From: Fimenecus sp052273845 | GTDB lineage: Bacteria > Bacillota > Clostridia > Oscillospirales > Acutalibacteraceae | Direction of reading: 5' to 3' | Length of the DNA: 18,516 nucleotides | Assembly (NCBI GenBank): GCA_052273845.1 | Contig: DAVZHM010000034.1 | Location: forward strand, 1 to 18,516 | In this document: piece after piece, positions 6,423 through 12,729 of the stretch | Layout: every line of letters begins with the position of its first letter | How positions within the stretch are numbered: the stretch's first letter is position 1 | Notes under the pieces: model-generated | Databases searched by the model: none | What the model saw: the letters and a program-made list of their open reading frames with translations, nothing else | What the model was told of the DNA's origin: nothing | Position numbers and translations under genes: made by a program

Positions 6423-7289
6423 TTGAACAGTACTTTTGATTGTTATACGCTTTACAACGGCGTAAAAGTGCCGTGCATTGCATTCGGCACATGGAAAATG
6501 CCCGATGATGTTGCCGCCGCTTCGGTCGCGTGCGCACTTAAAAACGGGTATCGTCACATTGACACCGCAGGTGCATACCAAAACGAAGTCGGTGTAGGCG
6601 AAGGATTGCGGCGCAGCGGTATTGCGCGTGATGAAATCTTTTTGGTCAGCAAACTGCCGAATGCAGACCACGGGTATCAAAAAACGATTGACGCTTGTGA
6701 GCGTTCGTTGCAAAAATTGCAGGTGGACTACTTAGATTCCTACCTCATTCATTGGCCCGTGCTTGTGGAAAATCAAGGCCGCGTGGCAGACGATTTGTGC
6801 GACACTTGGCGCGCATTTGAACGCTTGTATCAGGACGGTAAACTGCGTTCCATCGGCACAAGCAACTTTTTGGAGGAACACATTGAGATTTTGAAAGCAA
6901 ATTTCAAAGACTACCCGATGATTAACCAAGTACAGTTGCACCCGCAAAATCCGCAGGATGAAATGGTCGCGTACTGCAAAGAAAACCGCATTTTGCCCGA
7001 AGCGTGGAGCCCGCTGATTCAAGGGCAGGCGTTCAAACGCGAACTGCTTGTGGAAACCGCCGCAAAATACGGCGTGAGCGTGGCACAACTTTGCGTGCGT
7101 TGGATTTTCCAAAAAGGCGTTGTCCCCGTGCCGAAATCCACCACGCCCGAACGCATTATTAACAATGCGGATATTTTCGGGTTTACGATTTCTGAAGAAG
7201 ATATGGAAAAAATCGCCACTTTGCGAAAATACGGTATGATTGGCGACCCGCCGAGCGTGCCGCGCACCCATCAAGTGGTCGGATTTTGA
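6423..7289 (+). CDS. Aldo/keto reductase
   Basis: 288 residues, typical for an AKR (beta/alpha)8 barrel. The full catalytic tetrad is visible: D47 in HIDTA, Y52 in AYQNE, K77 in VSKLP and H110 in LIHWP. The NADP(H)-binding region near the C-terminus has VPVPKSTTPERIINN with the usual Lys/Ser/Arg pattern. It reduces carbonyl groups of small aldehydes or ketones in the cytoplasm; the exact substrate is not readable. The start is TTG 6423, supported by GAGGTGA five to six bases upstream and by the usual N-terminal hairpin (YTLYNGVKVP). It is monocistronic, with its own promoter and a strong terminator. Confidence 0.93.
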   Translation: MNSTFDCYTLYNGVKVPCIAFGTWKMPDDVAAASVACALKNGYRHIDTAGAYQNEVGVGEGLRRSGIARDEIFLVSKLPNADHGYQKTIDACERSLQKLQVDYLDSYLIHWPVLVENQGRVADDLCDTWRAFERLYQDGKLRSIGTSNFLEEHIEILKANFKDYPMINQVQLHPQNPQDEMVAYCKENRILPEAWSPLIQGQAFKRELLVETAAKYGVSVAQLCVRWIFQKGVVPVPKSTTPERIINNADIFGFTISEEDMEKIATLRKYGMIGDPPSVPRTHQVVGF

Positions 7290-7300
7290 TGATTTCACCA

Positions 7301-7335
7301 AAAAACACCCCTGCAAAAAAAGCAGGGGTGTTTTT
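7301..7335. terminator. Bidirectional intrinsic terminator
   Basis: A 14-bp perfect stem (7301-7314 with 7322-7335), A7 loop, A and T runs on both sides. It serves the aldo/keto reductase gene on the plus strand and the dockerin-protein gene on the minus strand. Confidence 0.93.
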
Positions 7336-7358
7336 CTATGGGATTATGCGATTTGTAT

Positions 7359-8829
7359 TTAATAAATTTCGTATCCGTTCAAGTACAAATCCAACAGCGC
7401 CGCATCAAAAGCGTCCACAACGCCGTCGCTGTTCATATCGGCTGCCGCGGTTTGCGCTTTGTCGGTGATGCTTTGCGCCCCAATTGCCGTTTGCACAATT
7501 TTGTTGTAATCGGTTGCATTGACGGTATTATCCGCTACCACATCGCCGCGCCGCGCAACAGTGTATGTTTCCACCGCGGTGCCGTTCGCAGAAACCGTCA
7601 ATGTGCCACCCGTGGTGTTGCCGCTTACGGAAAGGGTGTATCCGAACGGCGTGGAAAAGGCACTGCTAAGCGTCTGCGTTTTGCCGACAAGCACAATATG
7701 ATTCGCTTTTTTTACGGTGGCATCCGCATTGCGATTTACCATCATTTTGCTGTAAGAATCGTTGGCAAGCGTTGGGTATGGCAGCGCAAAATCGATGCTC
7801 GGGTAATGCACCCCCGTGGGCGTATGCGAACTTGCAAAAGTCGTGTCATCGCCGTCAAAATACAGATTGGTCGCATCAGCGCCTACTAAAAAGAAATCGT
7901 AGAAAACATACGCACCTTGATCATCCCAAGTGTTGTCTACGGCATACCATTTGCCGTCCTCCATTTTGACATAATTCCAAGCGTGCCCACCGCCGTTTGC
8001 ATTCCCGACCACCACGACGCAGGGGATTCCCTCACGGTCGCAAAGCATTTTAAACGCTTCGGCATAGCCTTCGCAAACAGGTAAATACGGTTCCAAAAAT
8101 ACGCTCGTTGGCTGATGTGCCGTCGGATTGGTAAACGAAGAATCGTAAGCAACCTGTTTCGCAATATTATCGTGAATGGATTTCACTTTTTCATACCGCG
8201 TAAAGCCCTCGACCGGGAAGGCATTATACGCTTCCATCATACGGTTATAATAGTCCGTCACCGCGGCTTGGTCGGCATAGGCGGCGGTATCATAGCTAAT
8301 TATACAGGTGAGCTTCTTCACGGTTATATGATACAGGCCGTCACTGTAATAATAGGAAATACTGTACGAATAACTGAAACCGCCGATCCAAAACAATTCT
8401 GGGTGGTCATCCATCAAAGCTGACAAGCCCCCTGCGACCGCATTTTGCAGTTCGTTTGCCGCGGCGGTATCTAACGCAAGCGTTGCATTGTCGCAAGTAA
8501 TCGGTTGTGAAAAAGTAACGGCAACACCGTTTACATTGTCCGCGCTTGCAATCCCCGCCTGCAAAACGGCATTATATACATCTTTTTGCCGTTGGGTTAG
8601 ATACATATAGAAAGTATAAGGTGTGTCGGCATCGGCGGCAAAAAATGAATTGGCAAACCCGAAATTGCCGTCTGCCGCAGGCGCGGTTGTACGCGGGTCG
8701 AACTGCACCGCTTCCACAACGCCTATCCACCGTAACGGTTCTCACTTCCTCTGCCGCCGCACCGCAAAGCAATACGCCGTTCGGCAGTAAAAACAGAAGC
8801 GCTACGCAAAAGGTCAAGAGTTTTTTCAT
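7359..8829 (-). CDS. Secreted transglutaminase-like protein with C-terminal dockerin; signal peptide in another frame (frameshifted)
   Basis: From ATG 8829 (SD GGGGG) the sequence encodes a classic signal peptide, MKKLLTFCVALLFLLPNGVL, with likely cleavage after AAA, then EEVRTVT. The rest, 452 codons from 8717 to 7359, is in the next frame; the two frames differ by one extra base somewhere about 8718-8741, the upstream limit set by an in-frame TGA at 8742-8744. Numbered from 8717, the body has a papain-like transglutaminase core with C215 (VCEGYAEA), H245 (GGHAWN) and D261 (VDNTWDD). The C-terminus (391-450) is a dockerin: repeat 1 is degenerate (GDVVADNTVNATD), repeat 2 intact (ADMNSDGVVDAFD). 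Expected to be exported and to dock on a cohesin scaffold; a peptidase or crosslinking role is inference. The frameshift may be a real mutation or an assembly error. Confidence 0.8.
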
Positions 8830-8864
8830 TGGGATTCCCCCTTTAAAATGCTTTTAAAAACAAC

Positions 8865-8899
8865 AAACGGTTTTCACACATACGCTGCAAAAACCGTTT
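8865..8899 (-). terminator. Possible terminator behind the half-dockerin gene
   Basis: Perfect 10-bp inverted repeat (8865-8874 with 8890-8899), 15-base loop, followed on the minus strand by GTTG and five T. It could end the nrdR transcript. The long loop and the interrupted T run make it weaker than the other terminators here. Confidence 0.45.
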
Positions 8900-8913
8900 A
8901 TACTGTAAGCATA

Positions 8914-9096
8914 TCACGCAGCCAATATTCTCGCGCCTGAAGCCATTTGCAAAATCCATCGCGCATCCACGGCGTTCACTTTGCCGTCGCCGTTCACATC
9001 GGCATTTGCACTTTGTTCGGCAGTCCATTTGCGTGCCTGAAGAAGCGTACAACACAAAAGCATAAACGCAAGCAAAACACAAATTTTCTTCTTCAT
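8914..9096 (-). CDS. Secreted peptide with a single dockerin repeat
   Basis: 60 residues. The N-terminus MKKKICVLLAFMLLCC begins a signal peptide of about 21-26 residues, ending near LLQA or WTA. What remains is essentially one dockerin/EF-hand-like repeat, ADVNGDGKVNAVDARWILQM, with ligand positions D33, N35, D37 and D44 all present. A complete type I dockerin needs two such repeats, so this is a half module. The gene starts 15 bases after the nrdR stop codon and no SD is visible before ATG 9096, so translation may depend on re-initiation after nrdR, or the start may be wrong. The neighbouring minus-strand gene also ends in a dockerin. It may be a relic of a longer gene or a genuine mini-protein. 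Confidence 0.6.
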   Translation of the reverse strand: MKKKICVLLAFMLLCCTLLQARKWTAEQSANADVNGDGKVNAVDARWILQMASGARILAA

Positions 9097-9111
9097 AAAA
9101 GCAAATCGTTT

Positions 9112-9567
9112 TTAACGGTTTTGCAACAAAGCGGACAGTTCGTCCATAAACGCGTTGATGTCGCGGAAATGGCGATACACCGAAGCAAAGCGCACATAGG
9201 CAACTTCGTCAATGTCTTTTAATTTGTCCATCGCCAATTCGCCGATATGTAATGAGGTAACTTCGCGGTCCAAAGAGTTTTGCAAACTTACCTCAATTTC
9301 GTCCACCGCGCGTTCCAGCGTTTCCATCGTCACGGGGCGTTTTTCACAAGCGCGCATCAAGCCGCGCAAGAGTTTATTCCGGTCAAACGCCTCGCGGGAT
9401 TTGTCCTTTTTAATCACCAAAATCGGCACGCTTTCAATAATCTCATAGGTTGTAAAGCGTTTGTTGCACTGCAAACACTCCCGGCGTCGGCGAATACGCT
9501 CACCCTCGTCGGTCGGACGCGAATCAATTACTTTGCTTTCTTCATAACCGCAAAACGGACATTTCAC
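9112..9567 (-). CDS. nrdR: Transcriptional repressor NrdR
   Basis: 151 residues starting at GTG 9567, chosen because it gives the canonical (M)KCPFCG N-terminus and has GGAGTGAT seven bases upstream. The zinc ribbon is C3, C6, C31, C34, with the conserved RRRREC block between. The ATP-cone domain follows (about 49-139), with IKKDKSREAFDRNKL at its start and AYVRFASVYRHF near its end. NrdR senses ATP/dATP and represses ribonucleotide reductase genes by binding NrdR boxes in their promoters. No nrd gene lies in the window. A half-dockerin peptide gene follows 15 bases downstream. Confidence 0.96.
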   Translation of the reverse strand: MKCPFCGYEESKVIDSRPTDEGERIRRRRECLQCNKRFTTYEIIESVPILVIKKDKSREAFDRNKLLRGLMRACEKRPVTMETLERAVDEIEVSLQNSLDREVTSLHIGELAMDKLKDIDEVAYVRFASVYRHFRDINAFMDELSALLQNR

Positions 9568-9611
9568 AAAAATCACTCCAAGTTTACGCAATATATGGTA
9601 TAACTAATTGT

Positions 9612-9640
9612 ATTATAACAAACGGTATACACAATGTAAA
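9612..9640 (-). promoter_or_regulatory. nrdR promoter
   Basis: On the minus strand TTTACA (9635-9640), 17 bases, TATAAT (9612-9617), a strong sigma-A promoter about 45 bases before the GTG start of nrdR. It lies in the short gap behind the sugar isomerase gene. Confidence 0.75.
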
Positions 9641-9645
9641 GTATT

Positions 9646-10428
9646 TTACAACCATTTTTTTAAGCGGTCGCGGGCTTCGCCGATTTGCGCGGGGCTTTCG
9701 TACCCGTTTTCGTACAGTTCGATGATGTAATCCCCTGTGTATCCCTTGTCGCGCATTGCCGCAAAAAAGTGCTGAAAATCGAACTGCGCGTTTTCGCAAA
9801 GCGGCACCACGCAATCGCGCGTAGGGGTATAATCGCTGATGTGCACATGACGAATGGATTTTGCGAACCGTTCCACAAATACATACGGGTCAATCCCCGT
9901 GCGGCGTGCCTGCTTGATATCAAGCACCATCGCGAAATCCTCGCCCAAAGCGTCACGCATATTCGCCAAAAATTCGGGGTTTTCCGAACGGTAATGCACC
10001 ACATTTTCCTGGCAAAGCGTCAGTCCCTCGGCTTTGGCAAGGTTCTGTAAAATCCCAAAGCGTTCAAACACCTGATCATCGGGAATGCTCCCCGGAATTT
10101 TCGCGCCGTGCATCACCAAAAGTTCTGCCCCGAGGGTGTGCATACCGTCAAAATAGCGCTTGAACTCCTCTATGCTTTCCGCGAAACGGCGTTCATAAGA
10201 ACTGAAATAATAGTAAGACTCCGTAAATGATGCGTAGGTATGAAAACTTTTCACGCGCATACCGTACTGTTTTTGTATATCCGCGAATTTGTCGATATAC
10301 GCTTTGTCGAGCTCATGCGGAGAATTGATGAAGATTTCAACACAGTCCGCCTGCAATTTCCCCGTTTCAATGAGCGAACGCTCCGTTTCCATCGGATAAA
10401 AGCACGCGGTGGAAATCCCGACTGCCAT
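9646..10428 (-). CDS. Sugar phosphate isomerase/epimerase-type TIM-barrel protein
   Basis: 260 residues from ATG 10428, which has AGGTGAT close upstream; an earlier in-frame start (10449) lies before this SD. The AP-endonuclease-2/xylose isomerase-like TIM barrel shows the expected metal ligands: E141 (CQENVVHY), D170 (MVLDIKQA), H196 (HVHISD) and E237 (IIELYENG), plus H107 in LVMHGAK. Such enzymes isomerise or epimerise sugars or inositol derivatives using a divalent metal; the substrate is unclear. The gene is divergent from the small membrane gene at 10514. No sugar transporter or kinase is nearby to narrow the function. Confidence 0.88.
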   Translation of the reverse strand: MAVGISTACFYPMETERSLIETGKLQADCVEIFINSPHELDKAYIDKFADIQKQYGMRVKSFHTYASFTESYYYFSSYERRFAESIEEFKRYFDGMHTLGAELLVMHGAKIPGSIPDDQVFERFGILQNLAKAEGLTLCQENVVHYRSENPEFLANMRDALGEDFAMVLDIKQARRTGIDPYVFVERFAKSIRHVHISDYTPTRDCVVPLCENAQFDFQHFFAAMRDKGYTGDYIIELYENGYESPAQIGEARDRLKKWL

Positions 10429-10459
10429 AAAAATCACCTGACCTGCCAAAAATTGTGTG

Positions 10460-10488
10460 TTGCGGCATCAAAAACCGCCTGTTACTAT
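10460..10488 (+). promoter_or_regulatory. Candidate promoter of the two-TM protein gene
   Basis: TTGCGG (10460-10465), 17 bases, TACTAT (10483-10488). A small inverted repeat CTATTA-TTG-TAATAG (10485-10499) overlaps the -10 box and the expected transcript start; it could be an operator or chance. Confidence 0.4.
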
Positions 10489-10513
10489 TATTGTAATAGG
10501 GAGGCACACAAAA

Positions 10514-10801
10514 ATGCAAGCACTATTTATGGATTTACGCGCTTTTTTGCGCAGTTTTTGCCCCGCGGCGCGAAAGTTTTTCCGTTTCGGCGTGCCGACA
10601 GTTGCGGGGATGTTTCTCGCGGCGCTTTGTTGCCGCCTTTTGCTTGGTACGGTCGGCAATTACGACAAAATGCTGCGAATTTATGAAGAATTACTGCTTT
10701 GCGGGCAGGAACTGTTCGGCGCAGTGTTCGTTTCGGGATTGGTTCTGCAACTACTGTATATGGCGTACGCTTTCGACAGCGGAGAGTATTTGCAAAAATA
10801 A
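10514..10801 (+). CDS. Small two-TM membrane protein, unknown function
   Basis: 95 residues from ATG 10514, preceded by GGGAGG. The N-terminus is basic (ARKFFRF around 19-25), followed by a hydrophobic segment (about 26-45), a charged loop NYDKMLRIYEELL, and a second hydrophobic segment (about 64-84). The C-terminus is short and polar. I do not recognise a family. An in-frame start at 10457 lies before the SD and overlaps the promoter candidate. It stands alone between the divergent isomerase gene and secG. Confidence 0.65.
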   Translation: MQALFMDLRAFLRSFCPAARKFFRFGVPTVAGMFLAALCCRLLLGTVGNYDKMLRIYEELLLCGQELFGAVFVSGLVLQLLYMAYAFDSGEYLQK

Positions 10802-10802
10802 A

Positions 10803-10877
10803 CCGCCTGTACCGTTTGGCACAGGCGGCGCAAAAGCAAAATTGCAAACGCGCATTTTGAATAGAAATTGCTTTTGC
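10803..10877. repeat. Two nested-spacing hairpins behind the two-TM gene
   Basis: CCGCCTGT (10803-10810) pairs with ACAGGCGG (10821-10828) and starts one base after the stop codon. GCAAAAGCAA (10830-10839) pairs perfectly with TTGCTTTTGC (10868-10877) across a 28-base loop. Neither is followed by a proper T run on the plus strand, so they are not standard terminators, though the first could stabilise or weakly terminate the transcript. Confidence 0.45.
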
Positions 10878-10952
10878 TGACCATATCTTATGTGCAAAAA
10901 CAAAAAATATGCAAGAATTTTCACTCTTTCTAAAAAAAAGATAAAAAAAGGC

Positions 10953-10981
10953 TTGCATTTTTTTCTGCACTGTGATAGAAT
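10953..10981 (+). promoter_or_regulatory. secG promoter
   Basis: TTGCAT (10953-10958), 17 bases, TAGAAT (10976-10981) with an extended TG at 10973-10974. It lies 42 bases before the secG start codon and probably also serves tRNA-Lys. Confidence 0.75.
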
Positions 10982-11023
10982 ACCAAAGCACTAAAAATTC
11001 AGACAACGAACGGAGGTAAGGAA

Positions 11024-11272
11024 ATGAGCGCTCTTGAAATTATCCTCAGCATCTTGCTGATTTTGGCTTCTCTCACCATCATTGTGATTGTTATGATGCA
11101 AAAAAGTCGTGAAGGCGGACTTTCCGGTGCGATCGCGGGCGGCTCTGACACCTTCTTCGGTAAAAATAAAGGCAGAACACTTGAAGCACGCCTTGCAAAA
11201 ATCACAAGATACGCTGCAATCGTATTCTTCGTGCTTGCAATCGCTTCTACCTTGTTGATGCTGTTCTTCTAA
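11024..11272 (+). CDS. secG: Preprotein translocase subunit SecG
   Basis: 82 residues, normal for SecG. Two hydrophobic segments (about 4-25 and 62-81) flank a glycine-rich cytoplasmic loop, and the family motif MMQKSREGGLSGAIAGGSD spans about 24-42. SecG joins SecY and SecE in the membrane channel and helps SecA-driven export. ATG 11024 has a GGAGGT SD. In many Firmicutes secG is followed by rnr, smpB and ssrA on the same strand; here it is followed by tRNA-Lys, with ssrA and smpB convergent and rnr absent from the window. Confidence 0.95.
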   Translation: MSALEIILSILLILASLTIIVIVMMQKSREGGLSGAIAGGSDTFFGKNKGRTLEARLAKITRYAAIVFFVLAIASTLLMLFF

Positions 11273-11309
11273 ACCAATTCGGCGGCGTTTTCAAATTGCC
11301 GCTTCCTAT

Positions 11310-11385
11310 GATCCACTAGCTCAGTTGGCAGAGCACTTGACTTTTAATCAAGGTGTCCGGAGTTCGAATCTCCGGTGGATCACCA
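11310..11385 (+). tRNA. tRNA-Lys (TTT)
   Basis: 76 bases including encoded CCA (11383-11385). Acceptor stem GATCCAC (from 11310) pairs with GTGGATC (to 11381), discriminator A 11382. D arm has AGCTCAGTTGG, the anticodon stem CTTGA/TCAAG holds the loop CTTTTAA with anticodon TTT at 11343-11345, and the T arm contains GTTCGAATC. It lies 37 bases after secG and directly before a terminator. Confidence 0.97.
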
Positions 11386-11420
11386 AAAAAAGAGATACGC
11401 GAAAGTGTATCTCTTTTTTC
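11385..11420. terminator. Bidirectional intrinsic terminator after tRNA-Lys
   Basis: Stem of AGAGATAC and its complement extended by A/T pairs, loop around GCGAAAGT, with T runs on both strands. It ends the secG-tRNA transcript and could also terminate the disrupted small gene on the minus strand, whose reconstructed stop lies at 11427-11429. Confidence 0.88.
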
Positions 11421-11467
11421 TTTGCCTCAAACGAGCCACAACGGAGATTTGAACTCTCCTCCCCTTA

Positions 11468-11590
11468 AGGTAAAGAGAGTCAAACACAATATGCCGAAAA
11501 TGCAGAGCAGTTTGAAACGAGTAGATTTTTAACGCAGTTTCAGCGGAAAGATGCCGTTTTAAATCATATCGGGTTTGACTCTCTTTACCT
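11468..11590. mobile_element. MITE-like element, 123 bp, TA-flanked
   Basis: The ends are perfect inverted repeats: TAAGGTAAAGAGAGTCAAAC at 11466-11485 and its exact complement at 11573-11592. If the outermost TA on each side is a target duplication, the element is 123 bp with 18-bp terminal repeats. That is the pattern of non-autonomous elements mobilised by Tc1/mariner/IS630-type transposases, which insert at TA. The interior has no coding frame. Removing the element and one TA restores an open frame through the junction on the minus strand. No family name can be given without a search. Confidence 0.6.
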
Positions 11591-11698
11591 TACGCTTTGC
11601 AGAAAAATCGCTTTGACAATCAGCCAAGCGATCAGCACCCAAACAAGCACAATCGGAACGGCGTAATACCATTTTTTCGGTTTTCCGTTTTCCCACAT
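11585..11698 (-). CDS. Small W-rich membrane peptide, probably truncated by the MITE-like insertion
   Basis: 37 residues from ATG 11698: MWENGKPKKW, then a hydrophobic helix from about residue 12 to 33 (YAVPIVLVWVLIAWLIVKAI), then FLQSVR. Its stop codon lies inside the right terminal repeat of the MITE-like element. If that element is removed, the frame reads on through GGEFKSPLWLV to a TGA at 11427-11429, giving 48 residues and ending just before the tRNA-Lys terminator, which is bidirectional. This fit suggests a real small gene later shortened by the insertion. Against it, no clear SD precedes the ATG and I do not recognise the protein. The only in-frame ATG upstream limit is a TAG about 50 bases before. 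Confidence 0.35.
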   Translation of the reverse strand: MWENGKPKKWYYAVPIVLVWVLIAWLIVKAIFLQSVR

Positions 11699-11786
11699 AT
11701 TTTCGCTTTCGGTTCTGCACGTCCCTTTTGCTTCGCAAAAGATGGACTATGCGGGTTCGATTCCCGCGTATACTTTTATATATAAT
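11699..11786. other. Gene-free stretch with a tRNA T-arm-like hairpin
   Basis: Two hairpins are visible: CTTTTGC-TTC-GCAAAAG (11725-11741) and GCGGG-TTCGATT-CCCGC (11751-11767). The second has the exact stem and loop of a tRNA T arm, but no acceptor, D or anticodon arm can be assembled around it, so it may be a tRNA remnant. No other gene is apparent. Confidence 0.4.
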
Positions 11787-11822
11787 AAAAGAACGGCAAG
11801 CCTTCCGGCCTACCGTTCTTTT
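11787..11822 (-). terminator. ssrA terminator
   Basis: AAAAGAACGG (11787-11796) pairs with CCGTTCTTTT (11813-11822), with additional AGCC/GGCC-type pairing inside, and the minus strand continues into TTTTATTATATA. It starts three bases after the mature 3' end of the tmRNA. Confidence 0.88.
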
Positions 11823-11824
11823 CT

Positions 11825-12178
11825 TGGTGGAGATGGCGGTAATCGAAACCGCGTCCGAAAACACATTCCCGCAACTTTCTACGAGCGTAGCCGATTGTTT
11901 AAAATTCCCTTGTCAGAACGCCGCACGGCAGGCTTTCTGACGCAGTAGCCCTGTTGTGTGTGACGGGTTACAAGGCGTTCGCCCGTGCACATTTACCGCT
12001 AATGACGCTCCGTACTCGGTCGCGGTGCTCCGAGGGGAACGCTCACTGCAAATTAAGCAGCGAGAAGTACTTTAGAATCTTTGTCGTTTATTTTCATAAA
12101 CTGTGGCTGTTTAAAGCGGTACCACACCGCTGCTCGCTTATCACGGTTCAATATCCCCGTCGAAATCCTTTCATCCCC
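11825..12178 (-). ncRNA. ssrA: tmRNA (SsrA)
   Basis: 354 bases. The 5' end GGGGATGAAAGGATTTCGAC and the 3' end with T arm GGTTTCGATTACC and CATCTCCACCA are diagnostic; GGGGATG pairs with CATCTCC (one G-U) to form the tRNA-like acceptor stem, and CCA is encoded. The tag reading frame ends in NDKDSKVLLAA followed by TAA at 12053-12055; I cannot fix the resume codon. The tmRNA rescues stalled ribosomes together with SmpB, whose gene lies 58 bases upstream, and marks the products for proteolysis. Convergent with secG and tRNA-Lys. Confidence 0.96.
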
Positions 12179-12191
12179 ATATGGGATTTTT

Positions 12192-12219
12192 ATTTTACCA
12201 TATAAAAATAATTTTGCAA
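12192..12219 (-). promoter_or_regulatory. ssrA promoter
   Basis: Minus strand TTGCAA (12214-12219), 16 bases, TAAAAT (12192-12197). Transcription would begin a few bases before the mature 5' end at 12178, which is normally cut by RNase P. Confidence 0.65.
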
Positions 12220-12236
12220 CAGGTAATTTGCGGAAA

Positions 12237-12704
12237 TTACCGCATTCGTTCTTTCATTTCGCGTTCGATATGGCGCGTCGCTTCTTTTTTGGCGGCGACG
12301 TCGCGCTTATCGTAAAGTTTTTTACCTTTACAAAGTCCGACCTGCACTTTTGCTCTGCCTTTTTTGAAGTACACCGACAGCGGAATGAGCGTTAACCCTT
12401 GCTGTTTCGTGGTGCCCAAAAGACGCATAATCTCTTTTTTGTGCATTAAAAGGCGGCGCACACGCATTGGGTCACGGTTGAAAATATTGCCGTGGTCATA
12501 GGGGCTGATGTGCATTCCGTTGACGAACATTTCACCGTCCACAATGCTGCACCACGCGTCTTTGAGGTTGCATTTGCCCTGCCGCAGAGATTTGACCTCT
12601 GTACCGCGCAGTTCAATGCCCGCTTCGTAGCTTTCCAACACGAAATAATCATGGAGAGCTTTTTTATTTTGTGCAATTGTCATATTCCCGTTTTTCTCAG
12701 CCAT
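12237..12704 (-). CDS. smpB: SsrA-binding protein SmpB
   Basis: 155 residues, normal for SmpB. Family landmarks are QNKKALHDYFVLESYEAGIE (12-31), the RGTEVKSLRQGKCNLKDAW block (33-51), HISPY (65-69) and the basic, probably unstructured C-terminus KRDVAAKKEATRHIEREMKE that enters the mRNA channel in the ribosome. It binds the tRNA-like part of tmRNA and is needed for trans-translation. ATG 12704 has GAGGGA upstream. It is the last protein gene of the minus-strand cluster, 25 bases after the HD-domain gene, and precedes ssrA. Confidence 0.96.
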   Translation of the reverse strand: MAEKNGNMTIAQNKKALHDYFVLESYEAGIELRGTEVKSLRQGKCNLKDAWCSIVDGEMFVNGMHISPYDHGNIFNRDPMRVRRLLMHKKEIMRLLGTTKQQGLTLIPLSVYFKKGRAKVQVGLCKGKKLYDKRDVAAKKEATRHIEREMKERMR

Positions 12705-12729
12705 GATATTCCCTCAAATCATGTATCCC

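Noticed and set aside
11310..11385. tRNA-Lys as an integration site of a genomic island
   Set aside because: No integrase gene and no second copy of the tRNA 3' end are found in the window.
11436..11461. Minus-strand GGAGA-GTTCAAA-TCTCC hairpin as a tRNA T arm
   Set aside because: The loop register does not fit the TTCRANY pattern, and the sequence is better explained as the 3' end of the split small membrane-protein gene.
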